Assembly (NCBI GenBank): GCA_051985675.1
Contig: JBPYFJ010000023.1
Span: forward strand, 11,302-75,301
Direction of reading: 5' to 3'
Length of the DNA stretch: 64,000 bases
Source of the DNA: JAFAXD01 sp051985675
Lineage (GTDB): Bacteria; Pseudomonadota; Alphaproteobacteria; Rhizobiales; Xanthobacteraceae
Shown here: piece by piece, positions 1-8,387 of the stretch
How positions within the stretch are numbered: position 1 is the first letter of the stretch
Layout: each line of letters opens with the position of its first letter
Notes under the pieces: model-generated
Database searches by the model: none
What the model was told of the DNA's origin: nothing
Seen by the model: only the letters and a program-made list of their open reading frames with translations
Translations under genes and position numbers: made by a program

Positions 1-217
1 ATCATGCGTGCATCACATGACAAATCGCCGTTGGCATCCCATGGATGCCTCTCCTGCACAATTGGGCATCCATGATGACGGCAAGCGATAGAAGTCGCGT
101 GATTTTAGTGGCTTGTCCATGGATGACCGGAATCATGATTTTGGGCATCCATGGCGGCATCCATGGGCCGAAAGCCATGCACGATGCGAAGAGCTCTAGG
201 GTTCGGAGGCGCGGGAA
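1..217. repeat. Intergenic cluster of ATCCATGG-type near-palindromes
   Basis: No gene is visible here. At least five copies of a short near-palindrome based on GGCATCCATGGATGCC lie close together: 33-49 (one extra C in the centre), 64-77 (half site GGGCATCCATGATG), 115-127 (GTCCATGGATGAC), 143-155 and 156-169 (two adjacent GGCATCCATGG copies). They lie downstream of the leftward gene at 218-670. They could be protein-binding sites for a gene to the left of the window or a small dispersed repeat. The function is unknown. Confidence 0.5.
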
Positions 218-670
218 CTAGCGCAACGATCGATTGATCTGGCGGACCAAATCCTCTGCCTCGGCTTTGGAAAACGGCCCGTAAATGGTGCCGCCGTGCT
301 CGTAGAGAGCTGCCAGCTTGGGCGCCACCGTATAGCATTGCAGCACCGTTTCGTTGAACACGACGCAATAGTCACGATTCTGATCGACCTTTGCCGAGGC
401 GCGATACTTTTGTTTACCAGGTTTATTGTGAACGAGATCGATTTCAAACGCCCCGGGGTTGGTGCGGTTCGTCGACTTGATTGCGATGGCGTTACCGAAG
501 TCCGATGACACCATGAACGGCTGACGATCAAGCTTTTCGACCTTGCCGTCGCGCCATTTGAATTCGACGCCGTCCGCCGCCTTGAAGCGATATTCGAGAG
601 TAGAGCCGCCCGCCCAGGCCGTGTTGGCCAGGGCAAAAAAGCCGACGAGCACACAGAGGCTGCGACGCAT
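218..670 (-). CDS. Exported protein of unknown function
   Basis: This is a 150-residue protein with a clear N-terminal signal peptide: MRR, a hydrophobic stretch to about residue 18, and an A-W-A cleavage site. The mature part is mostly polar. It contains two cysteines in a DYCVVF and LQCYTV arrangement (about residues 100-115) that could form a disulfide, and a C-terminal segment (GPFSKAEAEDLVRQIN) that recalls the end of SecD-type P1 subdomains. The start at 670 is supported by GGGGAG a few bases upstream. It stands alone, divergent from ruvX. I do not recognise a family with certainty. A periplasmic location is inferred from the signal peptide. Confidence 0.6.
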   Translation of the reverse strand: MRRSLCVLVGFFALANTAWAGGSTLEYRFKAADGVEFKWRDGKVEKLDRQPFMVSSDFGNAIAIKSTNRTNPGAFEIDLVHNKPGKQKYRASAKVDQNRDYCVVFNETVLQCYTVAPKLAALYEHGGTIYGPFSKAEAEDLVRQINRSLR

Positions 671-854
671 TGGTGGCTCCCCGATAAATCGGCGATACGC
701 CGCCGGCCAACGGGTGGGCTCCCCGGCAGGTACCGCTCTCGTTTCATTTGCTCAGGCCCGCTCCGGCCTTATGCCCTGTTTTCATCTCCTTGGTAGTGAT
801 GGCCATCACTTCGGTTCACGGCGACTGACCCCGTTTTTGTGCTACTCCCCGTCG

Positions 855-1331
855 ATGCCCGTCGTACCCCTGACCGACGCGGTCACCGCCCTGCCCCAAC
901 GGGGGGCGTTGATTGGCCTGGACCTCGGCACCAAGACTATCGGGGTCGCGGTCAGCGACCCGGATCGCCGGCTGGCCGCTGGGGTTACGACCATCGCACG
1001 CAGGACCTTCTCGGCCGACGCGGAGCGGGTGCTCGCGCTCGCTGCCGAACGCCAGGCGGTCGGATTTGTCCTGGGCTTGCCGATCAATATGGACGGTAGC
1101 GAAGGCCCGCGCGCGCAGTCGACGCGCGCCTTCGCCCGCAACCTGGCGGGGCGCACACCGCTGCCGATCGCGCTGTGGGACGAGCGGCTCTCTACCGCCG
1201 CGGTCGAACGCGACCTGATCGCCGCCGACGTCAGTCGCGCCAAGCGCAGGGCGGTCATCGATCAGCACGCGGCCGCCTTCATCCTGCAAGGCGCCCTCGA
1301 TCGGCTCGCCCACATGTCTTCCCCGCGATAG
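855..1331 (+). CDS. ruvX: Holliday junction resolvase-like protein RuvX (YqgF family)
   Basis: This 158-residue protein has the RNase H-like fold signature GLDLGTKTIGVAVSD near its N-terminus, then LGLPINMDGSEGPRA, the DERLST motif and a C-terminal DQHAAAFILQ. These are the usual YqgF/RuvX motifs with the acidic active-site residues in place. The family takes part in 16S rRNA 5' maturation and has proposed Holliday junction nuclease activity in the cytoplasm. The frame is open further upstream, but the family length (about 140-160 residues) supports the ATG at 855. No strong ribosome binding site is visible. The next gene starts 14 bases after the stop, so the two may be cotranscribed. Confidence 0.9.
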   Translation: MPVVPLTDAVTALPQRGALIGLDLGTKTIGVAVSDPDRRLAAGVTTIARRTFSADAERVLALAAERQAVGFVLGLPINMDGSEGPRAQSTRAFARNLAGRTPLPIALWDERLSTAAVERDLIAADVSRAKRRAVIDQHAAAFILQGALDRLAHMSSPR

Positions 1332-1345
1332 ATCGCCGGCTGCCG

Positions 1346-2278
1346 ATGTCCATGGTTGTCGCAGCCCTGATACCGGTGTTCCTCCTGATCGCCGCCGGCA
1401 TGTTGGCGCGACGCTTCCTGGTCACCGAGGACGATCATTGGATCGGCATCGAGCGCCTGGTGTACTACCTGTTGTTTCCGGCGCTGCTGATCGACACGCT
1501 GGCGCTGGCTGATCTGTCCCGGGTTCCGGTTGCGACCGTCGGCGGCGCCCTGCTGATCGCGGTACTGCTGATGGGTGCGCTCTGCCTCGCACTGCGGCCG
1601 CTGCTGCTTCGCTGGCTGCGGGTGGACGGGCCGGCTTATACGTCGGTGTTCCAGGGCGCGACCCGGTGGCAGACGTTCGCCGCGCTCGCGGTTGCGGGCA
1701 ATCTCTACGGCGAGCTCGGCCTCGCGCTCGCCTCGGTTGCCGCGATCGCGATGATTCCGGTGCTCAATGTCATGAGCATTTGGGTGCTCGCGCATTTCGC
1801 GGCGCCGTCGCGCCCGGCCTGGCGGGACGTCGCGTTCACGATCGCCCGCAATCCCCTGATCTGGTCATGTGTCGTTGGTATTCTGATCAATGCCTTGCAC
1901 CTGCCGTATCCCGAGCCAGTACACGCCTTCGCCGACGCGTTGGGCCGCGCCGCGCTCGCCCTCGGTCTGCTTCTGGTCGGCGCCGGTCTGAAAATTCGCG
2001 GATTGATCCGGCCAGGGCCGCCAACATTTGTCGCCTGCGGGCTCAAGCTCGCGGTCATGCCGGCGTTGGCGATCGGCATTGGCCTCCTGCTGGGGGCGCA
2101 TGGCCCCAGCCTGGCGGTGGTTGCGTGCTGTGCGTCGGTGCCGACGGCGTCCAGTGCCTACGTGCTGGCGCGCCAGATGAGCGGGAATACCGTGCTGATG
2201 GCGGAAATCCTCACGATCGAAACCGTTCTCGCCATGGTCACGATGCCGATCGCAATCGACTTCGCCGGGTCGCTGTAG
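1346..2278 (+). CDS. AEC-family (auxin efflux carrier-type) permease
   Basis: This 310-residue, very hydrophobic protein should have about ten transmembrane helices, as in the auxin efflux carrier (AEC) family. Helices begin right after the start (VVAALIPVFLLIAAGM). The last helices contain PTASSAYVLARQM, a segment typical of bacterial AEC members of the YfdV/MdcF type. Such permeases usually move organic acids or related small carboxylates across the inner membrane. The substrate cannot be told here. The start at 1346 was chosen because homologues begin just before the first helix. It follows ruvX by 14 bases, and the convergent aidB-like gene ends 28 bases after it. Confidence 0.85.
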   Translation: MSMVVAALIPVFLLIAAGMLARRFLVTEDDHWIGIERLVYYLLFPALLIDTLALADLSRVPVATVGGALLIAVLLMGALCLALRPLLLRWLRVDGPAYTSVFQGATRWQTFAALAVAGNLYGELGLALASVAAIAMIPVLNVMSIWVLAHFAAPSRPAWRDVAFTIARNPLIWSCVVGILINALHLPYPEPVHAFADALGRAALALGLLLVGAGLKIRGLIRPGPPTFVACGLKLAVMPALAIGIGLLLGAHGPSLAVVACCASVPTASSAYVLARQMSGNTVLMAEILTIETVLAMVTMPIAIDFAGSL

Positions 2279-2305
2279 GACAAGCGCCGCCGCGCTCTCG
2301 AGTTT

Positions 2306-3949
2306 TCAGCCGACCGGCAGCGCGCGTTCAAGCAGGCCGGCAGCTTCCGCCTGCGTGAGCTCGGCCGCGCCGAACAGCCGCGTGAATGGCGCCGCGAGCC
2401 GATGACGCGCGAATGCGGAGGCGATGCCCGGCGCGCCCGCTTGCAGGGCCGCGACCGCCGCCAGCAAGGCCAGCCGTTCGACGCCGGCGCGGGCGTGCGC
2501 TTCCTCGGTTGCCGACAGCGCGTTTTGAATGAACGTCACCGCCTCCGCGCAGCCGGGCAATGCGCCGGCTTCCTTGACGAGCTGCACCAACACGGCGCGC
2601 GCCGCCTCGCCTTCATGCGACAACGCCCGCAGCACATCGAGGCACACGACGTTGCCCGACCCCTCCCAGATCGCGTTCACCGGCGCCTCGCGATAAAGCC
2701 TGGCCAAAATTCCTTCCTCGACGTAACCGTTGCCGCCCAGGCACTCCATCGCTTCGTAGATCAGCGACGGCGCACTCTTGCAGATCCAATATTTGATCAC
2801 CGGCGTCAGCAATCGCGCGCGCGCCTCCTCGAGCGGATCGCGGGCCGCAAGATCATAAGATCCGCACAGCCGCATCATCGCCGCGACCGCGCCCTCGCAT
2901 TCGAGCGCGAGATCGGCCAGTACCGTTCGCATGAGCGACTGATCCGCCAGCTTGCGCTGGAACACCACGCGATGGCGGGCGTGGTGAACCGCCTGAGCAA
3001 GTGCCATCCGCATGAGGCCCGCGGACGCGATCGCACAATCGAGGCGGGTGAGCTGCACCATCTCGATGATGGTGCGCACGCCGCGGCCTTCGTCACCGAC
3101 GCGCCAGGCGAACGCGCCCGCGAATTCAACCTCGGAGGATGCGTTGGACCGGTTGCCGAGCTTGTCCTTGAGCCGCTGCAGCCGCAGCGCGTTCACCTGC
3201 CCGTCCGGGGTAAAGCGCGGCATGAAAAAACAGGTAAGCCCGGCCGGCGCCTGCGCCAGCACCAGGAAGGCATCCGACATCGGGGCCGACATGAACCACT
3301 TGTGGCCGGTGATGAGGTAGCCTTCGCCCGCAGGCTCTGCGCTGGTCGTGTTGGCACGCACGTCGGTGCCGCCTTGCTTTTCCGTCATGCCCATGCCGAT
3401 CGTGATGCCGGACTTCTCGGTCCACGATCGAAATTCGGGTGCGTATTGCCGCGAGGTGATTTTCGGCATGACGCGCGCCAGCAACGCCGGCGCGGCGGCG
3501 AGCGCCGCCACCGCGGCACGCGTCATCGTCACCGGGCACATGTGCCCATTCTCAACCTGCGCCACCATGTAGTAGCGCGCCGCCCGTGCCACTTCGGTCG
3601 GAGCACCGGCACGCGTGCCGTGCTCGTCCCAGGTCATGCAGGCGAGGCCGTCACCGATGCTCTCGCGCATAAAGCGGTGATACGACGGGTGGAATTCAAC
3701 GATGTCGAGCCGGCGGCCGTTTGGATCGAACGTGCGCAGCTTGGGCGGGTTTTCGTTCGCCAACCGTGCCTGCTCGAACATATGCGCGGTGCCCCAGCCC
3801 TCACCGAAGCGCTCCAGCGCCGCGATATCCGTGTGGGCCCCGTTGGCATTCACGGCGTCGCGGAGCGGACGATCGGCGGCGAACAGGTTGACGTCGACAA
3901 ACGGCGGCGCCTGGTTGGAGACCTCGTGGGTGTCAAAAGCCGTGCGCAT
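2306..3949 (-). CDS. AidB-like acyl-CoA dehydrogenase
   Basis: This 547-residue protein belongs to the acyl-CoA dehydrogenase superfamily, AidB subgroup. It shows the AidB-type N-terminus (HEVSNQAPPFVDVNLF), an FAD-binding segment with MGMTEKQGGTDVRANTT, the substrate-loop region GHKWFMSAPMSDAFLVLAQ, and the C-terminal motif YEAMECLGGNGYVEE. E. coli AidB is induced by alkylating agents and binds DNA and FAD. Many rhizobial copies are annotated as isovaleryl-CoA dehydrogenase-like. The length matches AidB (about 540) rather than short-chain dehydrogenases (about 380). The ATG at 3949 has GAGGGAA upstream. An in-frame ATG at 3979 is less likely. It stands alone, convergent with the AEC permease. 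Confidence 0.85.
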   Translation of the reverse strand: MRTAFDTHEVSNQAPPFVDVNLFAADRPLRDAVNANGAHTDIAALERFGEGWGTAHMFEQARLANENPPKLRTFDPNGRRLDIVEFHPSYHRFMRESIGDGLACMTWDEHGTRAGAPTEVARAARYYMVAQVENGHMCPVTMTRAAVAALAAAPALLARVMPKITSRQYAPEFRSWTEKSGITIGMGMTEKQGGTDVRANTTSAEPAGEGYLITGHKWFMSAPMSDAFLVLAQAPAGLTCFFMPRFTPDGQVNALRLQRLKDKLGNRSNASSEVEFAGAFAWRVGDEGRGVRTIIEMVQLTRLDCAIASAGLMRMALAQAVHHARHRVVFQRKLADQSLMRTVLADLALECEGAVAAMMRLCGSYDLAARDPLEEARARLLTPVIKYWICKSAPSLIYEAMECLGGNGYVEEGILARLYREAPVNAIWEGSGNVVCLDVLRALSHEGEAARAVLVQLVKEAGALPGCAEAVTFIQNALSATEEAHARAGVERLALLAAVAALQAGAPGIASAFARHRLAAPFTRLFGAAELTQAEAAGLLERALPVG

Positions 3950-4092
3950 GGGAGTTCCCTCGTCTCGCGATGCTACCACACGGCTTTAACGCTGGTCGTC
4001 GACACCAGGCGAGCGGACAGCTGGGGATGACGGCGTTCGTGCGATGATTGGCCTTGCCGATCGGTCCGAGTGCGCCTAAAAGTGCGGCTTTA

Positions 4093-5046
4093 ATGAACAT
4101 TGCGCCGAAACCGACGTTCGTCCTCAACCAACGTCATTTGTTGGGAATCGAAGGGCTTTCGCGCGAAGAGATCGTTGGCCTCCTCGACCGCGCGGAGGAG
4201 TTTGTCGATCTAAATAGGCAAATCGAGAAGAAACAGAGCACGCTGCGCGGCCGCACGCAGATCAACCTGTTCTTCGAAGTCTCAACCCGCACCCAATCCT
4301 CGTTTGAAATCGCCGGCAAGCGGCTCGGGGCCGACGTCATGAATATGTCGGTCGGCTCCTCGTCCATGCGCAAGGGCGAGACCTTGATCGACACCGCGAT
4401 CACGCTCAATGCTATGCACCCGGATATCCTGGTGGTGCGCCACTACGCCTCGGGGGCGGTCGATCTCCTGGCGCGCAAGGTCGATTGCTCGGTCATCAAC
4501 GCCGGCGACGGCTCGCACGAGCACCCGACCCAGGCGCTGCTCGACGCGCTCACCATCCGCCGCAACAAGGGCGGGATTGCAGGACTGACGGTCACGATCT
4601 GCGGCGACATCCTGCATTCGCGCGTGGCGCGCTCGAACATCATCCTGCTCAACGCGCTGGGGGCGCGGGTGCGTGTCGTCGCACCCTCGACGCTGCTGCC
4701 GCCCGGCATCGAGCGCTTCGGCGTCGACGTTTTCCGCGATATGCGCGAGGGCCTGCACAACGCCGACATCGTAATGATGCTGCGCCTGCAGCGCGAGCGC
4801 ATGAACGGTTCGTTCGTGCCGTCATCGCAGGAATTTTTCCACTTCTTCGGACTCGATGAGCGCAAGCTCGGCTATGCCAAGCCGGACGCCCTGGTGATGC
4901 ATCCGGGGCCGATGAATCGCGGCGTCGAAATCGGCTCGAGCGTCGCCGATGGCGCCCAGTCTCTGATCCGCGAGCAGGTCGAAATGGGCGTCGCGGTGCG
5001 CATGGCTGCGCTCGAGGCGCTGTCGCGAAACCTGCGGAATGCATAG
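4093..5046 (+). CDS. pyrB: Aspartate carbamoyltransferase catalytic subunit
   Basis: PyrB condenses carbamoyl phosphate with aspartate in the second step of pyrimidine synthesis. The 317-residue sequence carries the carbamoyl phosphate loop STRTQSSFE near residue 60, HEHPTQALLDALT near residue 140, and the C-terminal VMHPGPMNRGVEI motif. The length is typical. The ATG at 4093 fits the usual N-terminus better than the in-frame ATG at 4048. It is followed after 5 bases by pyrC, with plsY and dprA behind, an arrangement common in Alphaproteobacteria. The neighbouring PyrC lacks one metal motif, so it may act as a structural partner of PyrB as described for Pseudomonas. Confidence 0.96.
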   Translation: MNIAPKPTFVLNQRHLLGIEGLSREEIVGLLDRAEEFVDLNRQIEKKQSTLRGRTQINLFFEVSTRTQSSFEIAGKRLGADVMNMSVGSSSMRKGETLIDTAITLNAMHPDILVVRHYASGAVDLLARKVDCSVINAGDGSHEHPTQALLDALTIRRNKGGIAGLTVTICGDILHSRVARSNIILLNALGARVRVVAPSTLLPPGIERFGVDVFRDMREGLHNADIVMMLRLQRERMNGSFVPSSQEFFHFFGLDERKLGYAKPDALVMHPGPMNRGVEIGSSVADGAQSLIREQVEMGVAVRMAALEALSRNLRNA

Positions 5047-5051
5047 ACCCA

Positions 5052-6353
5052 ATGCTCTCCGACCGCCGTCCGATCCTGCTCACCGACGCGCGGATCATCG
5101 ATCCCGCGCGTGATCTCGATTTTGCCGGCGACGTCTTGATCGCTGAGGGCGTGATCCGCGAGGCCAAGCGCGGCATCGGCGCCGCCGGCGTGCCGGAAGG
5201 GACCGAAATCGTCGATTGCAGGGATAAGGTCGTTGCACCCGGCTTGATCGACCTGCGCGCATTCGTAGGCGAGCCGGGCGCGGAATACCGTGAGACGCTC
5301 GCGTCCGCGAGCCAGGCGGCGGCGGCCGGCGGCGTCACCACGATCGTCTGCCAACCCGACACCAATCCGGTGATCGACGAACCGGCCATGGTCGATTTCG
5401 TGCTGCGGCGCGCCCGCGACACCGCGATTGTCCACGTCCACCCGATGGCGGCGCTAACCAAGGGGCTCAAGGGCGAGGAGATGACGGAGATCGGCCTGCT
5501 CAAGGCCGCCGGCGCGGTCGCCTTCACGGATGGCGCCAAGAGCGTGACCAACGCCCAGGTCATTCGGCGCGCGCTCACCTACGCGCGCGACTTCGACGCG
5601 ATCATCGTGCACCACACCGAGGATCCCCACCTCACCGGCGAAGGCGTCATGAACGAAGGCGAATTCGCTGCCCGCCTCGGCTTGAGCGGGGCGCCCAAGG
5701 CGGCCGAGGTTGTGATGCTTGAACGCGACGTTCGGCTCGCGGCGCTCTCGGGCGGGCGCTATCACGCCGCCTCGATCACCTGCGCCGAGTCGCTCGAGGT
5801 CCTGCGGCGCGCCAAGGACCACAACCCCAACATCACCGCCTCGGTCTCCATCAACCATCTCACGCTTAACGAAATCGACGTTGGATCGTATCGGACCTTC
5901 TGCAAGCTCGCGCCGCCGCTGCGCACCGAAGCCGACCGCGTAGCAATGGTCGAGGCGGTCGGATCGGGTCTCGTCGACACGGTCATGTCGGATCACGACC
6001 CGCAGGACGTCGAGACCAAGCGGCTGCCGTTCGCCGAAGCAACCCCGGGCGCGATCGGCATCGAGACCATGCTGGTCGCTGGGCTGCGGCTCGTCCACAA
6101 CGGCGAGATCGCGCTCGCAAATTTGCTCACGGCGATGTCGACCCGCCCGGCCGAGTTGCTCGGATTGCCTGGCGGGACGTTGCGCCCCGGCAGCGTTGCC
6201 GACGTGATCGTCATCGACCTTGGTGTGCCTTGGGTGCTCGATCGCGCGCAGCTCAAGTCGAAGTGCAAGAACACGCCGTTCGACGAGGCCCGCCTGCAGG
6301 GCCGGGTGGTTCGCACGATCGTTGCGGGGCGCACCGCGTACGAGTACGTCTGA
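5052..6353 (+). CDS. pyrC: Dihydroorotase-like protein (PyrC class I, probably non-catalytic)
   Basis: This 433-residue amidohydrolase of the class I dihydroorotase family sits directly behind pyrB. Most family landmarks are present: FTDGAKSV, HHTEDPH, a later GRYHAAS, and SDHDPQD near residue 315. The first metal motif, normally HxH in PGLIDxHVHxREPG, reads PGLIDLRAFVGEPG, so both histidines are absent. Pseudomonas has an inactive dihydroorotase homologue (PyrC') that is required for PyrB assembly, and this gene may do the same. A separate active dihydroorotase would then be expected elsewhere. The family assignment is firm. Loss of activity is inferred from the missing ligands. Confidence 0.9.
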   Translation: MLSDRRPILLTDARIIDPARDLDFAGDVLIAEGVIREAKRGIGAAGVPEGTEIVDCRDKVVAPGLIDLRAFVGEPGAEYRETLASASQAAAAGGVTTIVCQPDTNPVIDEPAMVDFVLRRARDTAIVHVHPMAALTKGLKGEEMTEIGLLKAAGAVAFTDGAKSVTNAQVIRRALTYARDFDAIIVHHTEDPHLTGEGVMNEGEFAARLGLSGAPKAAEVVMLERDVRLAALSGGRYHAASITCAESLEVLRRAKDHNPNITASVSINHLTLNEIDVGSYRTFCKLAPPLRTEADRVAMVEAVGSGLVDTVMSDHDPQDVETKRLPFAEATPGAIGIETMLVAGLRLVHNGEIALANLLTAMSTRPAELLGLPGGTLRPGSVADVIVIDLGVPWVLDRAQLKSKCKNTPFDEARLQGRVVRTIVAGRTAYEYV

Positions 6354-6365
6354 TAAGCCTGTTTT

Positions 6366-7046
6366 ATGCTTCACCCGATCAACTGGTCGCTCGCCTTGCC
6401 CTATTACGCTGGCGCGTTCCTGTTCGGATATCTGCTCGGCTCGATCCCGTTTGGATTGATCCTGACGCGACTTGCCGGAACCCAGGATCTCCGCACGATC
6501 GGCTCGGGCAATATTGGCGCCACCAATGTTTTACGCACCGGCCGCAAGGGTCTGGCTGCCGCCACTTTGCTCGGCGATATGCTCAAGGGCACGGTGGCGG
6601 TACTGGTGGCCAAGCAATATGGCGGCCAGGATCTTGCTGCTCTGGCGGCACTCGGCGCATTTCTGGGCCATCTGTTTCCGGTCTGGCTGAAGTTCAAAGG
6701 CGGCAAGGGCGTTGCGACCTACATCGGACTGCTGCTCGCGCTCGCCTGGCCGGCCGCCATCATGTTCTGCCTGGTCTGGCTCGCGGTCGCCGCGTTGACG
6801 CGGTACTCCTCGCTCGCCGCGCTCACCGCCAGCGTGGCGGCGCCGGTCTTCCTCTGGTACGAACGCTATCTGCAGGAAGCACAGGTTTTCTTGCTGCTCT
6901 CCGTGCTGCTGTGGGTCATGCACCGTGCCAACGTCGCGCGGCTGATCGGCGGCACCGAAGGCAAGATCGGGGGTTCCAAAACCCCGCCGTCGTCAGCGCA
7001 CGGGGATAGCGGTGAACAATCGGGCGGGCAGACACCTCACCGATGA
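6366..7046 (+). CDS. plsY: Glycerol-3-phosphate acyltransferase PlsY
   Basis: PlsY uses acyl-phosphate to acylate glycerol-3-phosphate, the first step of phospholipid synthesis, in the inner membrane. The 226-residue protein has the three expected loops: GSIPFGLI, then GSGNIGATNVLR, then KFKGGKGVATY, between hydrophobic helices. The C-terminal tail is long and polar for the family. The last 35 bases overlap the start of dprA, so the two are probably translationally coupled. It lies 12 bases after pyrC, in a pyrB-pyrC-plsY-dprA operon. Confidence 0.95.
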   Translation: MLHPINWSLALPYYAGAFLFGYLLGSIPFGLILTRLAGTQDLRTIGSGNIGATNVLRTGRKGLAAATLLGDMLKGTVAVLVAKQYGGQDLAALAALGAFLGHLFPVWLKFKGGKGVATYIGLLLALAWPAAIMFCLVWLAVAALTRYSSLAALTASVAAPVFLWYERYLQEAQVFLLLSVLLWVMHRANVARLIGGTEGKIGGSKTPPSSAHGDSGEQSGGQTPHR

Positions 7047-7962
7047 GCAGCGGTTGGACTGGCTGCGGCTCATTCGAAGCGAACATGTTGGACCACGCAC
7101 GTTCCGTACGTTGCTCGATCATTTTGGCAGCGCGGCCGCGGCGCTCGCGGCACTGCCCGACCTCGCACGCCGCGGCGGCGCGCGCGGCGCGACCAAGGTC
7201 TGTGCTCGCGCGGAGGCCGAGCGCGAGCTTGCGGCGGCCGAGCGTTTGGGCGTCGCTTATCTGGCGGTCGGGGAGCCGGACTATCCGGGTCGCCTGCAAG
7301 CGATCGACGACCCGCCGCCGTTGATCGCCGTGCGCGGCAACCACGCCGCCCTTGCGCTCCCCGCGGTCGGAATCGTCGGCTCGCGCAACGCATCGGCGGC
7401 CGGCGCGAAGTTCGCGCAAATGATCGCGCGCGACCTGGGCGACGCCGGGTTCGCGGTGATCTCGGGCCTGGCCCGCGGGATCGACGCCGTCGCCCATCGG
7501 GCCGCCCTGGCGACGGGGACGATCGCGGTGCTGGCGGGCGGGCACGACCGCATTTATCCGCCCGAACACGCCGAGCTCGCGCACGCGCTGCTCGCCAACG
7601 GATGCGCGATTTCCGAGATGCCGCTTGGCTGGGAGCCCCGGGCACATGACTTTCCCCGCCGCAATCGCCTGATCTCCGGGCTTGCGCTCGGCGTTATTGT
7701 GGTTGAGGCGGCCAAGCGCTCCGGCTCCCTCATCACCGCGCGGTTTGCGCTCGAGCAAGGACGCGAGGTCTTTGCCGTGCCGGGCTCCCCGCTCGACCCG
7801 CGCGCCGAGGGAACCAACAGCCTGCTCAAGCAGGGAGCGACCCCTGTCACCGAGGCCGCCGATGTGATCAGCGTGTTGGAGCCGATCCTGGGGGCGCCCG
7901 GCGGCGCCGCCATCTCAACAGCCGGAACCATCCGGCCTCGCGGATCGCGCCGACAGCGCTGA
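7012..7962 (+). CDS. dprA: DNA processing protein DprA, C-terminal domain lost by frameshift
   Basis: DprA binds incoming single-stranded DNA and loads RecA during natural transformation. This frame encodes 316 residues with the Rossmann-like core: VGIVGSRNAS, SGLARGIDAVAHRAAL, AVLAGG, and the FPRRNRLISGLA and SGSLITARFALEQGR motifs. The last 24 or so residues (GAPGGAAIST onward) are unlike the family. The normal winged-helix C-terminus continues in the next frame to 8131. The switch maps to a run of five G at 7890-7894; with four G the reading continues naturally as LGRPAAPPSQQPEP. The start is a GTG inside the end of plsY. It may be a sequencing indel or a real mutation. Confidence 0.85.
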   Translation: MNNRAGRHLTDEQRLDWLRLIRSEHVGPRTFRTLLDHFGSAAAALAALPDLARRGGARGATKVCARAEAERELAAAERLGVAYLAVGEPDYPGRLQAIDDPPPLIAVRGNHAALALPAVGIVGSRNASAAGAKFAQMIARDLGDAGFAVISGLARGIDAVAHRAALATGTIAVLAGGHDRIYPPEHAELAHALLANGCAISEMPLGWEPRAHDFPRRNRLISGLALGVIVVEAAKRSGSLITARFALEQGREVFAVPGSPLDPRAEGTNSLLKQGATPVTEAADVISVLEPILGAPGGAAISTAGTIRPRGSRRQR

Positions 7963-8131
7963 AGCCGCAGCGCGCGTCATGGCGCTGCTCGGGCCGACGC
8001 CGGTTACGATCGACGACCTGATTCAACTGTCCGGTGCCGGCGCCGCGGTCGTCCGCACGGTTTTGCTTGAGCTCGAAATCGCGGGGCGACTGCAGCGCGA
8101 GCGCGGTGGACGGGTCGCCCTGGCGGGCTGA
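7963..8131 (+). pseudogene. dprA: Out-of-frame C-terminal winged-helix domain of dprA
   Basis: This stretch, read in the +2 frame, continues the DprA sequence after the shift at 7890-7894. It encodes SAEAAARVMALLGPTPVTID, then DDLIQLSGAGAAVVRTVLLE, then LEIAGRLQRERGGRVALAG and a stop at 8129-8131. This is the usual DprA C-terminal winged-helix (DprA_WH) domain. An internal ATG at 7979 could start a 50-residue peptide, but the segment is most simply the separated 3' end of dprA. Confidence 0.8.
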
Positions 8132-8270
8132 GACTCACATCTGCGGTAGTTGGCAACCGCAGGCCGGACCAGCGGGCCACCTCTCAAGGCTGCACGAGCG
8201 AGCCTGACGTCTCGCAGGTTGTCGCGCGGGACGGGCTGAAATCTCACTTATTTACAACGCCTTATGAGGA

Positions 8271-8300
8271 AAATCGCGACCCGGCCCAGGATCGCGATTT
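8271..8300. terminator. Hairpin upstream of topA
   Basis: A perfect 9-base inverted repeat, AAATCGCGA at 8271-8279 and TCGCGATTT at 8292-8300, surrounds a 12-base GC-rich loop. It lies 140 bases after the end of dprA and 88 bases before topA. It could end the pyrB-dprA transcript or act as a regulatory hairpin or operator in the topA leader. TTGACT at 8299-8304 is a possible -35 element overlapping its right arm. Confidence 0.4.
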
Positions 8301-8387
8301 GACTTTAGGGATTCCCTTACCCATTTTCGCGGCGCCGAGCGCTGCCTGTGCCGGGAACTCCGCGCACCCGCAAAACCACGGGTTGTC

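Noticed and set aside
2402..4030. Long open frame of 542 codons on the forward strand
   Set aside because: It is antisense to the AidB-like gene and consists of low-complexity Arg/His-rich sequence without family motifs.
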